A stretch of DNA of 64,000 bases, taken from the NCBI GenBank assembly GCA_035541735.1, contig DATKMS010000294.1, forward strand, positions 1 to 64,000, given 5' to 3'. Of the stretch, positions 37,819 to 44,837 are shown piece after piece. How positions within the stretch are numbered: the first letter of the stretch is position 1; every line of letters starts with the position of its first letter. The DNA comes from DATKMS01 sp035541735 (GTDB lineage: Bacteria > Desulfobacterota > Binatia > HRBIN30). The notes below the pieces were generated by a model that was given only the letters and a program-made list of their open reading frames with translations, was not told the origin of the DNA and made no database searches. A program made the translations under genes and the position numbers.

Positions 37819-37919
37819 AACCTTCCGGGATGCAGGCATGGGGCGTTCACAAGAAGCCCTGGGTGCATCGGATATCGACGCGCTCGCCTCCCCGGTTCCT
37901 CTGGGCTATCCATCGGCGC

Positions 37920-38582
37920 ATGTGTGGCCGTTTCGTTCGCACCAGTCCACAGGCCGTCATTGTGGACGAGTTCGGCGTTGAGCACTTCGTCAACGTCGAT
38001 TTCCGTCCGCGCTACAACATCGCTCCAAGCCAGCAGGTGGAGACCATCATCAACGACGGCACCGAACTGCGAATGGGGCCGATGCTGTGGGGCTATACGA
38101 CGTCCTCCGCAGACAAGACCACCCCTGCTCCCATCAACGCCCGCGCCGAGAGCGTCGCCACCATGCCTGTGTTTCGTGATGCGTTCCAACGTCGGCGCTG
38201 TCTCGTTGTGGCGGATGGATTCTATGAGTGGCAGAAGAACGGGGGTACGAAGACGCCGTCCTTCATCCATCTGCGGTCCCAACGGCCTTTCGGTTTTGCA
38301 GGAATCTGGGTGAGTACGCGTACGCCGATGGATCAGCGGGTTGGAACCTGTGCCATCCTCACCTGCGCACCGAATGAGTTGATGGCGCCAATTCACAACC
38401 GGATGCCGGTCATCCTGCCAAGGAACGCACGCGAGCGCTGGCTGGATCGAAGCGCTGACGCCGGTGAGCTGCAAGCGTTGCTCACCCCCTTTCCGGCTGA
38501 CGAGATGGAGGCGTACCCAGTATCCACGTTGGTGAATTCTCCACGGAACGACGTGCCAGAGTGCATTGCGCCGGTGAGCTGA
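37920..38582 (+). CDS. yedK: SOS response-associated peptidase (SRAP/YedK/HMCES)
   Basis: 220 aa. ATG 37920 places Cys at position 2 (MCGRFVRTSP) as required for the covalent link to abasic sites in single-stranded DNA. Other family motifs: RYNIAPSQQV, LWGYTTSS, PINARAESV, CLVVADGFYEWQ with the active-site Glu, and IHNRMPVILP with the active-site His. The frame is open upstream, but only this start gives a functional N-terminus. Shields abasic lesions at stalled forks. Palindromes upstream may control it. Confidence 0.95.
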   Translation: MCGRFVRTSPQAVIVDEFGVEHFVNVDFRPRYNIAPSQQVETIINDGTELRMGPMLWGYTTSSADKTTPAPINARAESVATMPVFRDAFQRRRCLVVADGFYEWQKNGGTKTPSFIHLRSQRPFGFAGIWVSTRTPMDQRVGTCAILTCAPNELMAPIHNRMPVILPRNARERWLDRSADAGELQALLTPFPADEMEAYPVSTLVNSPRNDVPECIAPVS

Positions 38583-38661
38583 ACCACATCGAGCGGCGTG
38601 TATTATCTGCCCGAGTTTTATGCTACAGGCCGCGGACGGGCATGGGGGAGGTATAGGAGGT

Positions 38662-38784
38662 ATGACGATCCGGCACATCGGCTGGGCTGTTGGGACGATA
38701 CCCGTGGGCTTGACGATCGCGTTGCCTGGAAAGGCCGTCACTCTTGTTTACGCGGTTGAACCGTGCCTGCTGACACGATCATGA
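38662..38784 (+). CDS. Small hydrophobic ORF coupled to the Cys-rich protein
   Basis: 40 codons starting MTIRHIGWAVGTIPVG, moderately hydrophobic with no charged cluster. Two Shine-Dalgarno-like sequences precede the ATG (GGGGGAGG about 10 nt away and AGGAGG directly adjacent). Its TGA overlaps the ATG of the next gene (ATGA, 38781-38784), the usual geometry for translational coupling. It may be a leader peptide or a small membrane peptide. No homology recognised; the case rests on signals and overlap. Confidence 0.45.
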   Translation: MTIRHIGWAVGTIPVGLTIALPGKAVTLVYAVEPCLLTRS

Positions 38785-39140
38785 CCACCATGCGCTCTCT
38801 GCTGTTGATTCTCAGCGTGGCGGTAACCCTGCTGCTGGTCCCTTGGCTCTCCCACGCCCAACTGGAGCCATACTGTTGCGTGTGCAATGGCTGCTCCGCA
38901 GGTGCGGCGCTCCAGTGCTTCAGCGTTGGTGCCAAAGGTACAAAGGAGGCGGATTGTACGGGTATCTGTAGCAGGGAAGGCTGCCAGTTCGTCGAAGTGC
39001 TCGATGGCACCTGTACCGCCAACGCCGGTACCTGCATGCCATCACCTGCACCGGCAGCGGCGCACTCGGTACTCGTCGCGTTGGGCGTATTGCTGTCCGC
39101 TGGCGGTGTGTACGTCGTTCATCGGCGTGGAGTACGGTGA
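38781..39140 (+). CDS. Exported Cys-rich protein with C-terminal anchor
   Basis: 119 aa: signal peptide (SLLLILSVAVTLLLVPWLSHA), a mature domain of about 55 residues with 10 Cys (PYCCVCNGC and later single Cys), a Pro/Ala linker (SPAPAAAHS) and a C-terminal membrane span followed by HRRGVR. The Pro-hydrophobic-Arg ending resembles C-terminal sorting tags such as IPTL-CTERM or MYXO-CTERM, although no exact signature is present. ATG 38781 overlaps the stop of the small upstream ORF. Even Cys number suggests disulfides or a metal site. Confidence 0.65.
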   Translation: MTTMRSLLLILSVAVTLLLVPWLSHAQLEPYCCVCNGCSAGAALQCFSVGAKGTKEADCTGICSREGCQFVEVLDGTCTANAGTCMPSPAPAAAHSVLVALGVLLSAGGVYVVHRRGVR

Positions 39141-39470
39141 ACATCGAGCCTTCATGGACTGTGATCCCCGGACGGTGTCCCTTGCCAGCCGCCAGAGGGC
39201 CCGCCCCCCGGGCCGACGGTTCTTGCTGTGCCCCCGTCAGTGTCGTCAGGTTGTGCTGTCGCCGCTTCGCTGCTACTCTGAGTCCCGCTGGCTGTCCGGC
39301 GAGAATCCCACCATCTGGTGCCCTTCCCGCTCGCGCACTCAGGCATACACGGTACGACACAGGGGTGTCGTTGACCGTGAGGCACGCTGTGACATCGGTG
39401 TGCCGGGACCCGACCGTGGGTTCGTCGACAACATGGTCGCCGCAGCGACTCAACAAGGAGTGACGTGAAA
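39141..39470 (+). other. Long leader between the Cys-rich and RRM genes
   Basis: About 330 bp without a convincing gene. It contains a short GC hairpin (GGCCCG 39198-39203 with CGGGCC 39209-39214, C5 loop) that may end the upstream transcript, and it otherwise forms a long 5' region for the RRM gene. The shadow frames across it look non-coding. Long structured leaders are known for some cold-inducible RNA-binding protein genes; that is only an analogy here. Confidence 0.35.
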
Positions 39471-39794
39471 ATGGGAAAGAAGCTGTACGTCGGCAACCTG
39501 GCCTTCGAAGTGACAAACCGTGATCTGGAGGAGCTGTTCGCGCAAGCCGGGATTTGCGAGTCGGTTGCGGTCATCACTGATCGCGCGACCGGGCAATCTC
39601 GGGGCTTCGGTTTCGTCGAGATGGGTTCGAACGCTGATGCGCAGAAGGCCATCCAGCAATTTGACGGATATGAGCTGAAGGGCCGTGCCCTGAAGGTCAA
39701 CGAGGCCCGCGACCGCGAGGGTGGTGGCGGAGGTCGGGGCCCGCGTGGCGGGGGCGGCGGTGGTGGTCGCGGCGGCTGGAGCCGTCGTTACTAG
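39471..39794 (+). CDS. RRM-domain RNA-binding protein with Gly-rich tail
   Basis: 107 aa. A single RRM: RNP2 LYVGNLAF, RNP1 RGFGFVEM, with conserved aromatic residues, then an RGG-like tail (EARDREGGGGGRGPRGGGGG and a terminal SRRY). Typical of small bacterial RNA-binding proteins that act as RNA chaperones, often cold-induced. ATG 39471 or GTG 39465 could be the start; AAGGAG lies 10 or 4 nt upstream respectively. Confidence 0.9.
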   Translation: MGKKLYVGNLAFEVTNRDLEELFAQAGICESVAVITDRATGQSRGFGFVEMGSNADAQKAIQQFDGYELKGRALKVNEARDREGGGGGRGPRGGGGGGGRGGWSRRY

Positions 39795-39919
39795 TCTACC
39801 ACGGGGCGTCGGCAGTGGCGCGCTGACACCCGGCATCCCCCGTGCTGCCGCACCGAACGGCTCGCACCTGGGCGGCGCACTGCCGACCCCGTTCGACGGA
39901 CAGGTCCGACAGGAGACAC

Positions 39920-40273
39920 ATGGCAACGTTTGACAATTTACCCCCATCGCGGCCAGCGCCGCGGCGGGAGAAGAACGCCCCCGTCTTTTGTGTGGGCTGG
40001 CGGGCCTTCGTGCACTGGCCGCTACGCGCAGGGGCGCACGGGCCCGAGCCGGTGCCGCTCCTGGATACCAGTGGCAAGCCGCTCGCCAACGATCTGGTCG
40101 ATGGGCAACAGGTGGAGATCGTCTCCTGGCGCCCGCGCTCCCGTGAAGGCCTGGTCTATCAGGTGCGCCGCGTCGCCGACGGCAGCGAGTGGTGGATCGG
40201 CGCGCAGTATCTGCGCCGTCAAGCGCGAGCGGGCGTAGTGGCCGCTCCGAATGCGGGCGTGGCGCCGAGGTGA
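39920..40273 (+). CDS. Hypothetical protein
   Basis: 117 aa from an ATG with AGGAG 5 nt upstream. Starts MATFDNLPPSRPAPRREKNA and contains VFCVGWRAFVHWPL, DGQQVEIVSWRPRSREG and EWWIGAQYLRRQ, giving the look of a small beta-barrel domain. Not recognised. It is followed 3 nt later by another unknown gene, so the two are likely cotranscribed. Confidence 0.6.
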   Translation: MATFDNLPPSRPAPRREKNAPVFCVGWRAFVHWPLRAGAHGPEPVPLLDTSGKPLANDLVDGQQVEIVSWRPRSREGLVYQVRRVADGSEWWIGAQYLRRQARAGVVAAPNAGVAPR

Positions 40274-40276
40274 GCC

Positions 40277-40687
40277 GTGCCAGATTCCGCTGTACGCGTC
40301 CACCTGCGTCGCCGACTGGAGGCGCATTTGACGGAGCTGGGTTATTCGTGTGCACGCAGCAGGCGCGCCGCCCTGCCAGTTCCCGAGATCGTTCGCCTCA
40401 GCCCGGTGCGCGGCAGAATCGCCTATGGCGAAACGGTCCTCCGCAGTGATCTCGGACGTCGCAGCTGTCATGAGCGCCTGCTCTACTTTTCGCAACGCCG
40501 CACGCGCCAACGCAGCAGCATCCTGTTCTTCATCGGCGTCGCAGAGGGAGACGAGCCGGCTCTCGAAGAGCTGTTGCAGGCGCTTGACATTCGCAGCGGT
40601 ACGCGTGGTGGCCACGTTCACGTCGTGCCCATCCCCCCATCCGCGCTGCCGCGGCGCCGCACGCCCAATCGCGAAGCACGCAGCTGA
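40277..40687 (+). CDS. Hypothetical protein
   Basis: 136 aa from GTG 40277, 3 nt after the preceding stop. Begins MPDSAVRVHLRRRLEAHLTE; the middle (GRIAYGETVLRSDL, ERLLYFSQRRTRQRSSILFF) has a restriction-endonuclease-like or nuclease-fold flavour (Glu/Asp then Q/R on strands), but no PD-(D/E)xK motif can be assigned. Soluble. Function unknown. Confidence 0.55.
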   Translation: MPDSAVRVHLRRRLEAHLTELGYSCARSRRAALPVPEIVRLSPVRGRIAYGETVLRSDLGRRSCHERLLYFSQRRTRQRSSILFFIGVAEGDEPALEELLQALDIRSGTRGGHVHVVPIPPSALPRRRTPNREARS

Positions 40688-40808
40688 CGTGCGGCGTAAA
40701 CCCACAGCGTCGTGTCGACGGGACCGCTGCCGATGGCAACTGGATCCGTCTCGCGCGGTTCAACGCGCCTGCCGATTGCAAAGGCGCCCTAGCACAAACG
40801 AAAGGTTC

Positions 40809-42071
40809 GTGAGTCTTTTGAATTCTGCACCAGCAAGCTTTGCACAATTTCCCCTCTCTGCACCGCTGCACGCCGCGCTCAAGGCGGCAGGCTACCATAC
40901 GCCCACACCGATTCAGGCACAGACCATCGCGGCGGCACTCGCCGGCCGCGACGTCATCGGCACCGCCCAAACCGGCACGGGCAAAACCGCCGCGTTCATC
41001 ATTCCAATCGTTGAGCGGCTGCGCGCCGCGCGTGGCAACGGGGATCAGGGCTGCGCCTTGATCCTGGCGCCGACGCGCGAGCTTGCCGAACAAACGCATG
41101 TGTGGGCACAGCGTCTCGGTGGCCCGTTGCGCACCGCGCTCGTGGTCGGTGGCGTCGCCTACGGCCCGCAGGTCGGCGCACTGCGCAGCCGGCCCTCGAT
41201 TATCGTGGCCACCCCTGGGCGACTGGTCGATCACCTCGAACGCGGCACTCTCGTGCTCAAGGACGTGCATGTGCTCGTGCTCGACGAAGCCGATCGCATG
41301 CTCGACATGGGGTTCAAGCCGCAACTCGATCGCATCATGCGCGCCGTGCCAGCGCCACGGCAGACGTTGCTGTTCTCGGCGACACTCCCCACGGATCTCG
41401 GCGTCTTGGCACGGATGCACCTGCGCAATCCCGTACGTGTCGACGTCGGCCGGCTGGCGGCGCCGCCGCGCGAAGCGACTCAGGACGTCTACCTCGTCGA
41501 GGGTACCCACAAGACTCCCTTGCTGCTGTCTCTGGTCGAGCAGAACGCCGGTACGATGCTGGTGTTCGCGCGCACCAAGCATCGCACCGATCGCCTGGCG
41601 CGCACGCTGCGCAACGCCGGCCACGCCGTGCAACGCCTGCATGCGGATCGCTCGCAATCGCAGCGCCGTGAGGCGTTGGAAGGCTTCCGCGGCGGCCGCT
41701 ACCGCATCCTGGTCGCCACCGACATCGCGGCCCGCGGCATCGACGTCGCGGAGATTCAGCGCGTCATCAACTACGACCTGCCCCGGACGGTCGAGGACTA
41801 CGTGCATCGGGTCGGTCGCACGGCGCGTGCCGGCGCGCGCGGTCACGCGTCGAGCTTCGCCGCCCCGGAAGAGCGTCCCCAGTTGCACGCCATCGAGCGA
41901 CACATCGGCAGCCCGCTGCCGCGACAGGCGCACGCCGCGGTGCACGCTGCGGGTAGCACGATACCGACTCGCTTCAAGGAGGTTCCCTATGGCCAAGGAC
42001 GACGTTTCACCCCGCTTCGGCCCCGAGGCCTGGGTTACGCTGCGCGACAGCGGCGAGCACGTCAAGGTTGA
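40809..42071 (+). CDS. DEAD-box RNA helicase (RhlE-like)
   Basis: 420 aa from GTG 40809 (weak AAAGG site). Q motif (GYHTPTPIQAQTI), AQTGTGKT, PTRELAEQ, TPGRL, DEAD in VLDEADRMLDMGF, SATLP, then the second RecA domain with ARGIDV and HRVGRTARAG. The core is complete. The last about 28 residues (after AGSTIPTRF) are Arg/Gly/Gln rich and are read in a different frame from the next gene, which starts inside this one with a strong ribosome site. RNA remodelling in ribosome assembly or decay is the expected role; the RRM gene nearby fits an RNA theme. Confidence 0.92.
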   Translation: MSLLNSAPASFAQFPLSAPLHAALKAAGYHTPTPIQAQTIAAALAGRDVIGTAQTGTGKTAAFIIPIVERLRAARGNGDQGCALILAPTRELAEQTHVWAQRLGGPLRTALVVGGVAYGPQVGALRSRPSIIVATPGRLVDHLERGTLVLKDVHVLVLDEADRMLDMGFKPQLDRIMRAVPAPRQTLLFSATLPTDLGVLARMHLRNPVRVDVGRLAAPPREATQDVYLVEGTHKTPLLLSLVEQNAGTMLVFARTKHRTDRLARTLRNAGHAVQRLHADRSQSQRREALEGFRGGRYRILVATDIAARGIDVAEIQRVINYDLPRTVEDYVHRVGRTARAGARGHASSFAAPEERPQLHAIERHIGSPLPRQAHAAVHAAGSTIPTRFKEVPYGQGRRFTPLRPRGLGYAARQRRARQG

Positions 42072-42366
42072 GGCCTGGTCGGGCATCGCCGCGGCGTACC
42101 GCGTGCGCTCGCGCAAGCGCGGGATACTGTTCGTCGGCGAGGACGAGCTCGACGAGGTTGCCGCCCACCCCGAGGCTGAACGCGGTAAGCACTGGCACCG
42201 CTGCCAGGCGGCCGGGTGTGGTGCGCCGCTGACGCCCGAGCTGCCGATCTGCCCGCGTTGCGAGGCGCCGACCTGCACCTGTGGCCGCTGCCACTGCGCC
42301 CCGGTACGCGCCTCAGCGGTGCGTGCTACGGCGGCCCGTAAGAAGGGCACCCCGACCGCAAAGTGA
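41989..42366 (+). CDS. Small Cys/His-rich putative zinc protein overlapping the helicase
   Basis: 125 aa. ATG 41989 is preceded by AAGGAGG at ideal spacing (6 nt), inside the helicase gene, giving an 83-nt out-of-frame overlap. Residues 1-60 form a soluble domain (PRFGPEAWVTLRDSGEHVKV, RGILFVGEDELDEV). The C-terminal part has CQAAGCGAPLTPELPICPRC followed by CTCGRCHC, enough ligands for one or two zinc sites. Family unknown. Confidence 0.7.
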   Translation: MAKDDVSPRFGPEAWVTLRDSGEHVKVEAWSGIAAAYRVRSRKRGILFVGEDELDEVAAHPEAERGKHWHRCQAAGCGAPLTPELPICPRCEAPTCTCGRCHCAPVRASAVRATAARKKGTPTAK

Positions 42367-42581
42367 GAGGGGCGTAGAACTGCGGATGAATACGCCTGCG
42401 CGTCGGGAGCGGACGACGCGCAGAATGGAACGACCACGAAGTCGACGCGGTCGACGAAGACCTTGCGGAGCGGTGCCGCCGAAAGATCGAGGCGCTTTAC
42501 CTTTCTCCCGTCGGAAGCCTCGACTGCGCTTCTTGATTGGCTGGGGCGAACACACCTAACCTCGCACGCGGAGGAACGGAC

Positions 42582-43412
42582 ATGGCTGAGGATCTGAGCG
42601 GCAAGGTGACAATCGTAACCGGCGCATCGTCGGGTGTTGGCGAGGCAACCGCCCGCCGTTTCGCCAAAGGCGGCGCCAAGGTGGTGTTAGCAGCGCGCAC
42701 GGCGCAGAAGCTTGAAGCGCTTGCACGGGAGGTCGGGGGACTGGCTATTCCAACCGATGTCACCAGACGGGACGACTTGCGAGCACTCGTCGAGAAGACT
42801 GTAAGTGCCCACGGCCGCCTTGACGTCCTGGTCAACAACGCTGGCTTCAACTCGCGCGGTGAGTTTGACAACCTCAGCCTCGACGGCATCGAGGCGGTCA
42901 TCGATACGAACCTCAAGGCCCCGATGCTGCTGACGCGTATTGCGCTGCCGCACTTGCGCGCCACCCGCGGTGTCGTGGTGAATGTCGCGTCAATTGCGGG
43001 ACACGTACCGCTGCCGGGCGAGAGTCCCTACTGCGCGAGCAAATGGGGCTTGCGCGGTTTCACATTCGCGGTGCGCGAAGAGCTGCGAGCAACGGGCGTG
43101 GCGCTGTGCGCCGTGTCACCAGGGCCGATCGCGACACCCTTCATTCTCGACGATATTGACCACACCCCAGATCTCGTATTCTCGCAACCTTTCCTCACGG
43201 CCGACCAGGTCGCCGACGCTGTCGTCGCCTGCGCTGTCGACCGCAAGCGGGAGCGCGCCCTACCGCACTCGACGCTATGGCTTGCACGTCTCGCACAATG
43301 GATGCCCTGGCTGCAGGAGATGCTGCGCCCGTCGCTCGAAAATAAGGGGGCGCGGGTCAAGGAACAGTGGCGCATCAAGCGAGGTGCCAACACGCCGACA
43401 CCAGCGCCCTAG
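42582..43412 (+). CDS. Short-chain dehydrogenase/reductase
   Basis: 276 aa, GGAGG 8 nt before the ATG. Rossmann fold with TGASSGVGEATA for NAD(P), LAARTAQKLEAL (Arg after strand 2 suggests NADPH), NNAGFNS, and the active site Ser in VNVASIAG with Tyr-x3-Lys in YCASK. C-terminal extension after residue 230 has a hydrophobic patch (LWLARLAQWMPWLQEM). Classical SDR; substrate unknown. Monocistronic. Confidence 0.92.
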   Translation: MAEDLSGKVTIVTGASSGVGEATARRFAKGGAKVVLAARTAQKLEALAREVGGLAIPTDVTRRDDLRALVEKTVSAHGRLDVLVNNAGFNSRGEFDNLSLDGIEAVIDTNLKAPMLLTRIALPHLRATRGVVVNVASIAGHVPLPGESPYCASKWGLRGFTFAVREELRATGVALCAVSPGPIATPFILDDIDHTPDLVFSQPFLTADQVADAVVACAVDRKRERALPHSTLWLARLAQWMPWLQEMLRPSLENKGARVKEQWRIKRGANTPTPAP

Positions 43413-43552
43413 AGGGCGGGTTCTGGAGACATGACCCGGGGCCGCCGCAAACAAACATGGCGTCGAGTCGCCGCCCTTGCGGCTCGTGCCCCTGGCGAAC
43501 TGAGACGCCGGCGGCGCCGCATAGTGAGTCCGGACTTTGGCGGGTGCAGGCC

Positions 43553-44308
43553 CTATCGCGGCTTGGTTGCGGAGAAGCGCAGTCGTACGTAGTCCGCAGT
43601 CCAATGGCCTTCCGCGTCGCACAGGCTGGGCCGTAGGGCGTCGCGGACTTCCTCGACAAAAGTGGCGCGCTCGGCGGCCGGCAGCGCGGCGGTGAAGCTC
43701 TCTGCGAAGGTCTCCAACCAGCCGGTGATGTCGCCCGGCAGCGGGGTCGGCCGCGGAATCAGCGCGATGTAGTCCACGCGGAAGCCGTGCGCCTGCAGCC
43801 GGGCGCTGTACTCTTCGGTCGTTGGGAAATACCACGGATTGAGACGTGCGCCGTCGATGCCGCGGCGATCGAGCGCCGTGACGAGCGCACGCTCGATGGT
43901 CGCCACGCAGCCGTGGCCGCCGCACTCGGCGACGAAGCGTCCGCCCGGCTTGAGCGCACGCCACACCCCGGCGATGACCGCGTCGGCGCGCTTCATCCAG
44001 TGCAACGCAGCATTGCTGAACACGGCGTCGAACTCGCCGACGAACGCCAATTGCTCGGCGTCCATGACCCGGCAGTCCAAGCCACGCGCTCGGGCGGCGG
44101 CGATCTGCGGCGCACTGCCATCCACGCCGACAACCGTGCAGCCCAGGGCTACGAACTTTTCTGTCAGCGCACCGTCCCCACAGCCGACGTCGAGAAGGTG
44201 TTCGCCCGCTTGCGGTGCCAGCAACGCGACCACCGCCATGCCGAGGTCCGAGACGAAGCGGGCGTGGCGTGCGTAGCGTTCGGGATCCCACGTCTGCGGT
44301 GCATTCAC
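43553..44308 (-). CDS. Class I SAM-dependent methyltransferase
   Basis: 251 aa. SAM motif I LLDVGCGDGALTE, acidic loop VVGVDGSAPQI, motif II VFSNAALHWMKR and motif III ALKPGGRFVAEC. The SNAALHW signature and length resemble trans-aconitate methyltransferase (Tam), but the substrate cannot be proven. ATG 44308 overlaps the stop of the GNAT gene by 4 nt, so the two are co-translated. Confidence 0.88.
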   Translation of the reverse strand: MNAPQTWDPERYARHARFVSDLGMAVVALLAPQAGEHLLDVGCGDGALTEKFVALGCTVVGVDGSAPQIAAARARGLDCRVMDAEQLAFVGEFDAVFSNAALHWMKRADAVIAGVWRALKPGGRFVAECGGHGCVATIERALVTALDRRGIDGARLNPWYFPTTEEYSARLQAHGFRVDYIALIPRPTPLPGDITGWLETFAESFTAALPAAERATFVEEVRDALRPSLCDAEGHWTADYVRLRFSATKPR

Positions 44309-44724
44309 GACAGCACCTTCCCCATGCTGATGCGGTCTTCGACCGTGTAGCCGAGGGCTTCGTAGAAGGCGACGACTGCGGCGTTGAAGCGGTGGAGCTG
44401 CAGGTTGAGCTTGGGACAGCCCAGCGCACGGAGCCGTGCTTCTGCAGCCTCCATCATGGCGCGTCCGTGCCCCTTGCGCCGGGCGCCGGCGGCGACCGCG
44501 AGATGGTAGATCCAGCCGCGGTGACCGTCGTAGCCGGCGACGACCGTTGCCACGATACGGCCGTCGATTTCAGCCACGAGGAACAACTCCGGCTGTACGC
44601 GGCGCTTGCGCCGAATGATGGCGAACGGGTCGTTGCGCCGTGGATCGTCTGGAAACGCAGCGTGCCACAAGGCCACGACCGCGGCTTCATCGCGATCTTC
44701 AAACGGGCGGATCGTGAATGCCAT
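44305..44724 (-). CDS. GNAT-family N-acetyltransferase (YpeA-like)
   Basis: 139 aa from ATG 44724 (GTG 44730 in frame). Acetyl-CoA site in HLAVAAGARRKGHGRAMM, motif B LQLHRFNAAVVAFYEALGYT; N-terminal FTIRPFEDRDEAAVVALW. Resembles the small YpeA/RimI-like acetyltransferases of unknown target. Its stop overlaps the methyltransferase start. Confidence 0.88.
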   Translation of the reverse strand: MAFTIRPFEDRDEAAVVALWHAAFPDDPRRNDPFAIIRRKRRVQPELFLVAEIDGRIVATVVAGYDGHRGWIYHLAVAAGARRKGHGRAMMEAAEARLRALGCPKLNLQLHRFNAAVVAFYEALGYTVEDRISMGKVLS

Positions 44725-44837
44725 CAGCACGAGGTCCTACCACACTGCCGCTCACGAATCGCCTTCACCCCATGGTCCGGCGTTTCAACATTCGACGACG
44801 GCGCTCTGACTTCGATAAAACGCCGCGGCCAGCGCCC

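Noticed and set aside
40530..42437. 635-aa minus-strand open frame opposite the DEAD-box helicase
   Set aside because: Opposite a gene with all helicase motifs; no recognisable domain or ribosome site.
42386..42559. Small Arg-rich ORF between the zinc protein and the SDR gene
   Set aside because: No ribosome site, extreme Arg content expected from GC-rich non-coding DNA.
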